Origin: Armatimonadota bacterium
GTDB lineage: Bacteria > Armatimonadota > UBA5829
Length of the DNA: 15,000 bases
Direction of reading: 5' to 3'
Assembly (NCBI GenBank): GCA_023474015.1
Contig: JAMCYN010000060.1
Coordinates: forward strand, 1-15,000
In this document: one piece after another, positions 6,962-13,123 of the stretch
Position numbering within the stretch: position 1 is the first letter of the stretch
How the letters are laid out: each line of letters starts with the position of its first letter
Program-made: the position numbers and the translations under genes
The notes under the pieces: generated by a model
The model's database searches: none
What the model saw: the letters and a program-made list of their open reading frames with translations, nothing else
What the model was told of the DNA's origin: nothing

Positions 6962-7178
6962 TTTCTTCTCCTTCCTTGTCCTTTGCTTTTCGACGATAAA
7001 ATCATGGAAACTGTGCTGTGGAAAACCGCGAAGGAGAGCGTTTCGTACTGTGGCCTTACGTGAGGAACGCAGTTCGAAAAACAACGCGCCCTATCGAGTT
7101 TTGGCGTTTAGCAACCCACACATCACCGCTCGGCCTACGCCTGACCGACAGCTTAACTATTCTAGTGATAGTATCTGC

Positions 7179-7207
7179 AGGTTACACCATATCTGCCAAG
7201 CTGTCAA
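7179..7207 (-). promoter_or_regulatory. Sigma-70-type promoter P3 of the PEP-CTERM gene pair
   Basis: On the minus strand TTGACA (7202-7207) and a weaker -10, TAACCT (7179-7184), are 17 bp apart. Initiation near 7172 leaves a leader of about 210 bases before ATG 6961, in which I see no known riboswitch. Confidence 0.5.
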
Positions 7208-7229
7208 TGGGTAATTTAATCAATTCTGA

Positions 7230-7245
7230 AAATCAGGTAATATTA
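7230..7245 (-). promoter_or_regulatory. Upstream element of P3 (TAATATTACCTGATTT)
   Basis: This is 16 bases identical to 3173-3188. It ends 22 bp upstream of the -35, the same distance as at P1. It begins about ten bases beyond the stop of TIGR03790 protein B, mirroring the position of the first copy after protein A. Confidence 0.55.
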
Positions 7246-7256
7246 ACAGGTGCATT

Positions 7257-9263
7257 CTAGTGATTGACCACGGTTACATCACTATCACGACGCAGCTTGA
7301 GCACGCGAATGACGTGGCCGTCTAGTTTCTGGGACGCGCTAATGCCTGTCAGCAAGAGATAATTGTTGAGCGCTGGTCTAGCTAATCCCCGACACGCCAC
7401 TCTCAGCCCCTTGTGCCCTGACCCATCCAACAGGTTGCTGCCATCATCTATATAGAAGAAATCCTCGCCAACTGCTCCGACATAAGTGACCTTTCCGTTC
7501 GTTCTCACCAAGAGCCCGATGTTCCTGAGGCCTTTTCCTCCACTCACACCCTCCGCCTGGGCGAAGTCCCCACCTCCGATTGCCCAGTTCGGCATGGCCA
7601 CCGGAGCGAGAAGGGTCAGCAGGTGTTTGGTGACAGTAACGGTCGTCGCGGATATGCTCTCTTCGCCCGTATCATTGACCGTCGGGCCGGTTACGGTCAC
7701 GATGTCACCTTCCTCCACCGGGTCGCTGCTCACGACTCTTATACCACCGAAGCGGTTCTGCTCCTGGATATAGAACTCGCCTCCTCCCATCTCCGAAGTC
7801 CCGGCAGTGACCACCTTGTCCGAGGCCCGCACGCCCTGCCCACACGAACTAATGAACGCATCGGCGAGGACTTGAAGGTTGGAGACGGGATTTTGCACGG
7901 TAACGGTTGCGGATCCGAAACCTTGTGTCGCCACGGGACTGTTCTCGTAGGCCACGGCTTCTGCATTATGCGAACCGACGGTATATTGCGTCGTATCAAC
8001 CGTCGCCGAAAACGGGCTGGCACTCGCGGCGCCTATGAGCTTGCCGTCAAAATAGATATCTACTTTGGAGATGCCGGACTCATCGGAAGCTGAGACAGTT
8101 ATAGTTGCCGTGCCGGTCAGTGGAACATCGGGCGAGTCTATCGACACTTGTGGAGGTGTGGCAAAAGGGGCAAGCAGCGGATCACCCACGACCACGGTCT
8201 TCCAGTAGATCTCCGGGCAAGACGCGTAAAAGCTTTCCGCCATATTGTAGCCCTTTGTGTAACGGTCAAAGAGCACGTCGGCATAGGTGGAGTAGGCGGT
8301 GTACGGCTCCGAAACATAACCGGACACCGCGCATGCGCCCTGGGCGATGAGATCGGCTATCAACGATTGTCCAGCGCTTGTAGGAACGAACGTGCGGGCA
8401 CTGGTGGAAACATACGTGTCCGCGATCGAACCCGGCGCAAAAGAGTTGCTCCTGTAGGCCGACATCGAGAACCGTCCGTCGTTGCTTCCCCAACTGAAGT
8501 AGCCCATCAGCCCCGTCTGACCCCCGACGAACACCGAGGAATCATCGTAAATGGTGGGCACCCCTCGGGACACAAGCAAGGCGTTCGCGGTCTGCAATCG
8601 GTTATTGAGAGTCTTGTAGGCGCTCGAAACTGAGTCGCGAAAAGCCTGGCGATCGATCAGCATCGCGCCCGTACCCGGCGGCATGACGCTTCGGTCGATC
8701 ATTCCATTCACGTCATTTTCAGTATAGCCGTCCAGCCTGGTTACTAGATACAGGTGACGACCGTTCAGATCTAACTGGTGAGAAAACGCGCTTTCGATGA
8801 CAAAAACGGCCGTTGGCCCATAGGGGTTCTTAATATACTGGGTAACGTCGGGCTCGGATAAACAGGTGAGTATGCTGGTCAAAGAGATAGGCCCGCTTGG
8901 GTATCCCAAATTCACGCCGAGCGGAATGCCCTTGGTGAGCACTATGTAATCTATGTGATTAGCCGCCGGGCTGGCGGCCAGAAATCCTCGAATGGATCCC
9001 ACAATTACAGCGCACTCCGAATTGCTGACGATTTCAGCGGTTGAGCAGCGAATGTCGCAGATATTTTCCGGTGGAATGCGGCGTGCGGCAATGTAATGGC
9101 TTGCTATGTTCTTCGAAATTGTGCTGGCGGTGTTACGGACTACCAGGACATTCCTGGGTCCGCCCCCGGCGCAAGCAGGCGCGATTACGGCCGTTAAGAG
9201 GAACAAAGTCAGCCATTGCGCCATACATATTCTCGTAATGATAGCAGATCCCAGTCGTACCAA
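7257..9263 (-). CDS. TIGR03790-family exported protein B, paralogue of protein A
   Basis: The 668-residue protein has the same architecture as protein A: signal peptide with likely cleavage after Ala32 (IAPACA|GGGPRN), TIGR03790 domain with YIVLTKGIPL, GYFSWGSND, LIADLIAQGA and VVVGDPL, one Ig-like domain (KVDIYFDGKLIGAA), then two OB-like units (FYIQEQN...GIRV and FYIDDGSN...GLRV). The copies are clearly homologous throughout but well diverged, so the duplication is not recent. TTG 9263 is chosen because AGGAGG sits ten bases upstream and the distance from TTG to GGGPRN is exactly that in protein A; ATG 9224 (MAQWLTL) is a weaker alternative that would shorten the leader. There is no PEP-CTERM tail and no clear lipobox. 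It is likely exported and part of the same surface system as its PEP-CTERM neighbours. Molecular function is unknown. Confidence 0.85.
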   Translation of the reverse strand: MVRLGSAIITRICMAQWLTLFLLTAVIAPACAGGGPRNVLVVRNTASTISKNIASHYIAARRIPPENICDIRCSTAEIVSNSECAVIVGSIRGFLAASPAANHIDYIVLTKGIPLGVNLGYPSGPISLTSILTCLSEPDVTQYIKNPYGPTAVFVIESAFSHQLDLNGRHLYLVTRLDGYTENDVNGMIDRSVMPPGTGAMLIDRQAFRDSVSSAYKTLNNRLQTANALLVSRGVPTIYDDSSVFVGGQTGLMGYFSWGSNDGRFSMSAYRSNSFAPGSIADTYVSTSARTFVPTSAGQSLIADLIAQGACAVSGYVSEPYTAYSTYADVLFDRYTKGYNMAESFYASCPEIYWKTVVVGDPLLAPFATPPQVSIDSPDVPLTGTATITVSASDESGISKVDIYFDGKLIGAASASPFSATVDTTQYTVGSHNAEAVAYENSPVATQGFGSATVTVQNPVSNLQVLADAFISSCGQGVRASDKVVTAGTSEMGGGEFYIQEQNRFGGIRVVSSDPVEEGDIVTVTGPTVNDTGEESISATTVTVTKHLLTLLAPVAMPNWAIGGGDFAQAEGVSGGKGLRNIGLLVRTNGKVTYVGAVGEDFFYIDDGSNLLDGSGHKGLRVACRGLARPALNNYLLLTGISASQKLDGHVIRVLKLRRDSDVTVVNH

Positions 9264-9273
9264 ACCCACCCAA

Positions 9274-9279
9274 CCTCCT
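9274..9279 (-). promoter_or_regulatory. Ribosome-binding site supporting the TTG start of protein B
   Basis: AGGAGG lies ten bases before TTG 9263, inside the 26-base block (9255-9280) conserved with protein A. A pseudo-palindrome, CCACG-GGAACG-CGTGG on the minus strand, lies farther upstream in the leader (near 9340). Confidence 0.6.
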
Positions 9280-9394
9280 GGTTTCCTACCCAACGTTCTG
9301 ATGTGTGTCGCGTAAATGACAAAAGGGGGTACCACGCGTTCCCGTGGTTGTTAAATGAGGATTTGCCTGCCAGCATGACCTCTCCAACAATGAG

Positions 9395-9423
9395 GTTATA
9401 TCCCCGAGTTTGCTATTTGTCAA
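9395..9423 (-). promoter_or_regulatory. Sigma-70-type promoter P4 of TIGR03790 protein B
   Basis: On the minus strand TTGACA (9418-9423) and TATAAC (9395-9400) are 17 bp apart. Initiation near 9388 leaves a leader of about 125 bases, close to that of protein A. Confidence 0.7.
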
Positions 9424-9457
9424 GGGTACGCCACAAATAACTTGTCTCGCTTGACTT

Positions 9458-9468
9458 GGATGAGGTAA
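9458..9468 (-). promoter_or_regulatory. Divergent upstream element of P4 (TTACCTCATCC)
   Basis: It matches the TTACCTGATTT core at 8 of 11 positions and ends 34 bp upstream of the -35, close to the 33 bp seen at P2. Alone it would not be convincing; the spacing is the main support. Confidence 0.3.
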
Positions 9469-9517
9469 AAATGCGGACTTGGGGTGGTCGAATTCTTGAA
9501 GCGCCTGTATGGTTGAA

Positions 9518-9553
9518 TTAAAAGGGGGAGAGGATCTGCTCCATCCACTCCCC
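9518..9553 (-). terminator. Intrinsic terminator of the exchanger-kinase transcription unit
   Basis: On the minus strand GGGGAG, a T/T mismatch and GGAT pair with ATCC and CTCCCC around a seven-base loop (9525-9553), followed by CTTTTAATT. It lies downstream of the FGGY kinase and the small ORF and upstream of P4, closing the unit. Confidence 0.8.
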
Positions 9554-9584
9554 TACATAAAGTGAGAAATTCGGTTTGCCAGAA

Positions 9585-9743
9585 TTAGGCTGCCTTGTGC
9601 CTGCGATCCGTCGGCTTTTGTGCGTCTTCCTTCTTTTCACTCCGTACAACGGAGATTCGGGAGACCGCCTGAGCAAAAACCACGCGGTCCGTGCGTCGAT
9701 TTCTCGGCTCACGGAACAGGCTCTGTAATGTTCCGTTGGCCAT
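9585..9743 (-). CDS. Possible 52-residue basic protein, or structured RNA
   Basis: A 52-codon frame begins MANGTLQSLF and ends in a very basic, charged tail (EKKEDAQKPTDRRHKAA). It stops about 30 bases before the intrinsic terminator and lies 62 bases after the sugar-kinase stop. I do not recognise the sequence. The upstream purines (GGGGAA) are some 11-12 bases from the ATG, farther than usual. A competing frame beginning at GTG 9754 runs through the terminator and is rejected. Several short local hairpins (9640-9654, 9664-9688, 9689-9714, 9713-9734) make a structured RNA or a processed 3' region an equal possibility. No transmembrane segment or known motif is visible. Confidence that it is translated is low. 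Confidence 0.3.
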   Translation of the reverse strand: MANGTLQSLFREPRNRRTDRVVFAQAVSRISVVRSEKKEDAQKPTDRRHKAA

Positions 9744-9805
9744 TTTCTGCTCACTTCCCCGGCAGGCGGAGCCGGTAAACCAATTTGTATGACGCGAAAA
9801 GAGAC

Positions 9806-11386
9806 TCAGCTGTTCCCGACACGGAACGGTCGCACCAACGGATTTCTCGCTGACAACTCAGAGGCAGCCCGCAGCCGCGCCGACACGGCTCGATCATCCT
9901 TCGCGCCATCGTATGCCGTCGCATAGCCGATCAGCGCCGCGCCCAATACCGATGCATCCGCGAACGTAGTCGCCAGCGTCTCCTTGCCGGTGATCGCCTG
10001 AGTGAGCCGGTTCCACAGCACATTACGCGCGGGTCCACCCACGAGCAGAAGTCCGGCCGGCCGCCGCCCATAGCGCTCCTCCATCAGATCAATGCAGGCG
10101 CTCAGCCTCCTTGAGACTCCTTCAAGCGCGGCCAGCGCAATGTCTCCCAGCGTATGCGATAGCACCAGCCCCGTTATCGACCCCGTGGCGTGCGGGTCCC
10201 AATCCGGCGCGCGCTCACCTCCGAGCGCCGTGTCGAACATTAACGGACTGCTTTCGGGCGAATCCTTCCGCGCGCGGAGCCTCTTCTCGAATGCCTCGAG
10301 AGCCATCGCCTCCAGGACCGAATCGGCGTTCGCGTCATCAGCATCGAAACGCAGGCGCTTCACCCAATCCCACACCCTTCCGCTCCTCAGTGTGGGGGCC
10401 ACCGCGCACCACGGCGAGTCGGCAAGCGAGGTGACCGTCGGCAGCGGGTAATGCAGCACGTTTTCACGCATCCCCGATGCCCCCCGTGGCGCATCGATCA
10501 TCAGCATCGGCGAATCCGACGATCCCCGCACGCACACGACGGTGTCCGGGTCGGATGGCAGCGCAAGCGCGCCCGCGGGGCTGTCGCCCGCCCCTATCGA
10601 AATGCCTGTCAAATCGGGCAGCCCCAACAGCGCTCGCACTGCGGGCGTCGACTCAGAGGAGAGCACGTTTCGCCAAGAGGGAGACGGCGTGGGAAGCAGT
10701 TGTCTGAGAATATCGACGTTGATGCCGGGCACGACTAGGCACAGTAACTCCGCCACCGCGTTCGCGACGGGCGCGCCGGTCCGCGCATCATACAGCCCGC
10801 CGATCACGGTCTGGGTATAGTCGGCCAGCGCGTAGTGAGGGTCGGGAGTCACTCCCGCCGCGCCCAGCAGCGCGTATGCGAAAGCCGAGTTCGGCGGCAC
10901 TATCGCGGCGGCTTGTTCCATATCCAATCGACCGGACTTGACGAGCCCCGCCAACCCGACCGCCATGTTCCCCGCCGCCATGCGGTTAAGTGTCCGGGCT
11001 TCCGCGCGGCCCAGCGCCTCTTCGTAGTCTCCGACACCAATGCCCGCGTCATCGGTGTTATCATACAGGCTCACGGCGCGCGGATCGATGGAACCGTCTC
11101 GAGCAATCGGGAATGCGCCCGGGAAAGCGGTACAGACCCCAATCGAAACGGCCCGCTTCGCCTCGTTTGCTTGTCTCTTCAGCTCCTCTATGCAATCACG
11201 GACCAGTCCGACCCAGACCGATGGCGTCCCGCGCTCATCGCTCCCCGCGCATCGCCTCGACACCACGCCGCCGTTCGGTATCGCCAGGACCGAGGGCGAA
11301 CCACCTCTCTCCTCGACCCCGATAAGCATCGCGGATATGGTTTGAGTCGATATGTCGACTCCGATTACATACTTGACGTCAGCCAT
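9806..11386 (-). CDS. FGGY-family carbohydrate kinase, xylulokinase-like
   Basis: The 526-residue protein has the two actin-like domains of FGGY kinases, which phosphorylate pentoses, polyols or related sugars with ATP. Visible landmarks are the N-terminal phosphate loop (YVIGVDISTQT, Asp11), ADYTQT around Asp189, the catalytic-base region GAGDSPAGALAL (Asp268, matching GGGDNAA of xylulokinase), GGERAPDWDPHATGSITGL, and the adenosine-side motif LLVGGPARNVLWNRL (about 447-461). The usual substrate-site WNDQR segment is replaced by SLYDNTDDAG, so substrate cannot be inferred from xylulokinase. ATG 11386 is four bases past the exchanger stop, implying co-transcription and probably coupled translation, since GAGG lies only two bases before the ATG. 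A GTG at 11425 would overlap the exchanger gene and add 13 residues. No sugar isomerase or transporter is adjacent. Confidence 0.88.
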   Translation of the reverse strand: MADVKYVIGVDISTQTISAMLIGVEERGGSPSVLAIPNGGVVSRRCAGSDERGTPSVWVGLVRDCIEELKRQANEAKRAVSIGVCTAFPGAFPIARDGSIDPRAVSLYDNTDDAGIGVGDYEEALGRAEARTLNRMAAGNMAVGLAGLVKSGRLDMEQAAAIVPPNSAFAYALLGAAGVTPDPHYALADYTQTVIGGLYDARTGAPVANAVAELLCLVVPGINVDILRQLLPTPSPSWRNVLSSESTPAVRALLGLPDLTGISIGAGDSPAGALALPSDPDTVVCVRGSSDSPMLMIDAPRGASGMRENVLHYPLPTVTSLADSPWCAVAPTLRSGRVWDWVKRLRFDADDANADSVLEAMALEAFEKRLRARKDSPESSPLMFDTALGGERAPDWDPHATGSITGLVLSHTLGDIALAALEGVSRRLSACIDLMEERYGRRPAGLLLVGGPARNVLWNRLTQAITGKETLATTFADASVLGAALIGYATAYDGAKDDRAVSARLRAASELSARNPLVRPFRVGNS

Positions 11387-11390
11387 TTCC

Positions 11391-12404
11391 TCAATAGCCC
11401 ATCGCGGGCAATATCCAGAACACACACAAAGGGTAGAGCAGATACATAAACCCTCCGATGAGAAGCGAATACGGACTCAGCCTTTTTCGCCACGTCATTT
11501 CGCCCCAGATGATAAACGCAGCCGACATCGCGATCACAATGCTCACCATCGCCTGAATGTTCAAATGCCATGGCGTGAACAGCATCCCTATAGCCGGGAG
11601 TATGCTGCTCTGGAATACCATCGCGCCGGTGACGTTGCCCAGGGCGAGGGTGTCTTTCTTGTGCCGCATCCACGTGATGGAGTTGAACTTCTCCGGCAGC
11701 TCGGTGGCGATGGGGGTTATTATCAGGCTCAGTACGAGCGCGGATATGCCGAGCGATTTGGATATCACCGCCACGTTCTCGACAAACTGTTGGGCGCCGA
11801 TAAGCATCAACGCCACCCCCGCCACAAGCTGCACGATCACTATCCTCAGGTGCGGGCTGGCGGATGCCCTGTGAAAATGCAATGGTCGCATCCTCGCTTC
11901 TTCGGTGACACATTCGGGGCAATGAAAAGTGCGGTATACGTACACGGCGTAGATCACAAGGAGCAGGATTGCTATGCCGATCTTGCCCAGGCGCGCGGGA
12001 ATCGCGCCTCCGGCAAGCGCCAACGCGTACACCAGAAAAAATGACCTGAGGTCGCGCCCGACTACCATATAGTCGGCCTGTATAGTCTTTTTCCGCTTCC
12101 CAGAGGCCGCGAAGATGAGCACCGACATTCCCGTGATAAACATTGCCAGTGTGCTCAGCATCATCGGAGCGCCGAGTATGGCTCCGATGCCGGCCTCCGT
12201 GTGAGCCTCGCCACCCATGACGATAGCCACAATCGCCACCGATGTCTCCGGAAGAGCCGTACCCACGGCCGCAAGCACGCTCCCCACCGCGCCCTCGCTC
12301 AGCATCATGTGCTTGCCGAACCACTCGATGGCGTTCGTGAACAACTCAGCGGCCAGGAATATCAGCCCAAGGCCTAAGACAAGATATGCTATTGTTAAGA
12401 CCAT
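11391..12404 (-). CDS. CaCA-superfamily (Na+/Ca2+ exchanger-like) membrane antiporter, predicted manganese exporter
   Basis: The 337-residue polytopic inner-membrane protein has about ten hydrophobic helices and the two inverted alpha-repeats of cation/Ca2+ exchangers: GTALPE (48-53) and ATELPE (233-238), with the paired glutamates that bind the divalent cation. The second half of each repeat, normally GSNIFN-like, reads GAPMML and GAMVFQ, suggesting altered ion preference. A cytoplasmic-type loop between the halves (about 155-185) carries CPEC and several His. ATG 12404 is chosen because GGAG lies eight bases upstream and the first helix begins at once, as in the family; starts at 12485/12488 add 27-28 hydrophilic residues without a good ribosome site. 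The yybP-ykoY riboswitch upstream indicates Mn2+ control, so I infer Mn2+ export. The sugar kinase follows after four bases. Confidence 0.88.
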   Translation of the reverse strand: MVLTIAYLVLGLGLIFLAAELFTNAIEWFGKHMMLSEGAVGSVLAAVGTALPETSVAIVAIVMGGEAHTEAGIGAILGAPMMLSTLAMFITGMSVLIFAASGKRKKTIQADYMVVGRDLRSFFLVYALALAGGAIPARLGKIGIAILLLVIYAVYVYRTFHCPECVTEEARMRPLHFHRASASPHLRIVIVQLVAGVALMLIGAQQFVENVAVISKSLGISALVLSLIITPIATELPEKFNSITWMRHKKDTLALGNVTGAMVFQSSILPAIGMLFTPWHLNIQAMVSIVIAMSAAFIIWGEMTWRKRLSPYSLLIGGFMYLLYPLCVFWILPAMGY

Positions 12405-12525
12405 ATAGTCCGCTCCAGTGAAGGAAGCGCGCTGTTGTGCATCGTCATACAGATCCCATCTTGTTGACTTCTCTCGGCCTTGCATCACAGACCGGACAGT
12501 TCATTGCTCATATCCTCCCGTTATC

Positions 12526-12576
12526 AAAAAAGACCTCTGCCCCCGCCAATCAGTTATAGCTAAGGACAAAGGTCTT
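12526..12576 (-). terminator. Riboswitch-linked intrinsic terminator
   Basis: On the minus strand AAGACCTTTGTCC (12576-12564) pairs with GGGCAGAGGTCTT (12542-12530) through about 13 pairs including G-U, followed by a run of six T. The first arm contains the CCTTTG that closes the aptamer P1 helix, so aptamer closure and terminator formation exclude each other. Confidence 0.85.
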
Positions 12577-12677
12577 GCAATGCAGCCTTCGGCCGCAGGC
12601 GGGACCAGCCCGCGGTCACGCGCGGCGGTATGTTGATCCCGGCCCCCCGCTTAACGGCGGGGTGCTACTCCCCTTTG
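12567..12677 (-). promoter_or_regulatory. yybP-ykoY (Mn2+-sensing) riboswitch aptamer
   Basis: The minus strand carries every diagnostic block of the yybP-ykoY family in order: CAAAGGGGAGTAGC (P1 strand plus loop L1), a GC-rich hairpin, ATCAACATAC (loop L3, which contacts Mn2+), a second GC-rich arm, and GCAAGACCTTTG closing P1 against CAAAGG. The family binds Mn2+ between the two loops. Because the closing strand is needed for the terminator at 12526-12576, Mn2+ binding should favour read-through, giving an ON switch for the exchanger downstream. The mode of action is inferred from the overlap; the identification is firm. Confidence 0.95.
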
Positions 12678-12701
12678 ACTGAGTATTCCATTGTCACACC
12701 T

Positions 12702-12731
12702 AATATAGCACGCCGTGCACATGAAGTGCAA
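12702..12731 (-). promoter_or_regulatory. Promoter of the riboswitch-exchanger-kinase unit
   Basis: On the minus strand TTGCAC (12726-12731) and TATATT (12702-12707) are 18 bp apart. Initiation near 12695 would fall just upstream of the aptamer. The -10 is good and the -35 weak. Confidence 0.5.
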
Positions 12732-12785
12732 GACCCCCAGGGCGAACGCATCTAATGGCTTAGAGCTGTCACTCACGCAGCACCT

Positions 12786-12838
12786 TGAGCTCCGTCGAAA
12801 GGTGCGGTTAAATTTCACCGCGTGCTTCGACGGGCTCA
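12786..12838. repeat. REP-like palindrome with CTTCGACGGGCTCA arms
   Basis: TGAGC-T-CCGTCGAA (12786-12799) pairs with TTCGACGGGCTCA (12826-12838), with a smaller GGTG/CACC stem inside. Arms of this kind (CTTCGACnGGCTCAGC) are common as dispersed palindromic repeats in environmental bacterial genomes, as far as I recall. No convincing gene lies between 12740 and 13004. Confidence 0.5.
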
Positions 12839-12867
12839 GCATGCGGCGAAGGACGCGAAATGAGACT

Positions 12868-12903
12868 AAAATCCCTCGAGGTAAGATACCTGGAGGGATT
12901 TTT
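12868..12903. terminator. Strong bidirectional terminator-like hairpin
   Basis: AAATCCCTC-G-AGGTA pairs with TACCT-G-GAGGGATTT around an AGA loop, with T-runs in both directions (TTTTT on plus, TTTT on minus). No plus-strand gene ends here. It may stop minus-strand transcripts leaving the IS before they reach the riboswitch promoter. Confidence 0.7.
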
Positions 12904-12946
12904 GGCGGGAGTGTTCATTAGTTGTCAGACTACGGCAGCAAGTCTA

Positions 12947-13004
12947 GTCATTCCGAACCCAGGGTGAGGAATCTGCTTCTTGGGGGCTTCGTCGTAAGCC
13001 ATGC
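12947..13004. repeat. Left outer arm flanking the IS, MITE-like end
   Basis: The segment begins TCATTCCGAACCCAGGGTGA and continues through CTGCTT, CTTCGT and GCCATG blocks up to the IS. The same blocks in the same order occur, inverted, right of the IS (14971-15000). The pair forms an imperfect outer inverted repeat that may extend past the window end. Confidence 0.4.
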
Positions 13005-13033
13005 CTTCAGTTCAAACCCGACTTCGACACTTC
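13005..13033 (+). repeat. IS left terminal inverted repeat
   Basis: 29 bases beginning CTTCAGTTCAAACCCGACTT are identical to the reverse complement of 14942-14970. Confidence 0.9.
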
Positions 13034-13060
13034 CGCAAGATTTGATCTCAGATTGTGGGC

Positions 13061-13073
13061 ATAGTTACACTAC
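13061..13073. repeat. Subterminal 13-bp repeat, left copy
   Basis: ATAGTTACACTAC here is repeated exactly in the same orientation at 14852-14864. Its core TAGT-TAC-ACTA is a near-palindrome. It lies between the inverted repeat and the transposase and may be a transposase-binding site. Confidence 0.5.
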
Positions 13074-13123
13074 AAGTGGCGTAACCGGCCCTTTTTGAGC
13101 TGTGGTAGATTGACGCTTTGGCC

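Noticed and set aside
7018..7172. Possible cyclic-di-GMP riboswitch in the P3 leader
   Set aside because: A few GGGTTG and GCTAAACGCCAAA-like strings suggested it, but the conserved blocks of the known classes are not present in order.
9224..9335. Lipoprotein signal in TIGR03790 protein B (APAC)
   Set aside because: The lipobox is poor and the paralogue has no Cys at this place; a standard signal peptide fits both.
9518..9754. 78-codon minus-strand frame from GTG
   Set aside because: It runs through the intrinsic terminator and ends in its T-run; the overlapping 52-codon frame that stops before the terminator is more plausible.
11365..12324. 319-codon minus-strand frame overlapping the exchanger gene
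   Set aside because: Arg/His-rich translation without domains; it is a frame shadow of the antiporter.
12715..12921. 68-codon plus-strand frame and 63-codon minus-strand frame near 12651-12842
   Set aside because: They run across the riboswitch promoter, the palindrome and the terminator hairpin and have no ribosome site.
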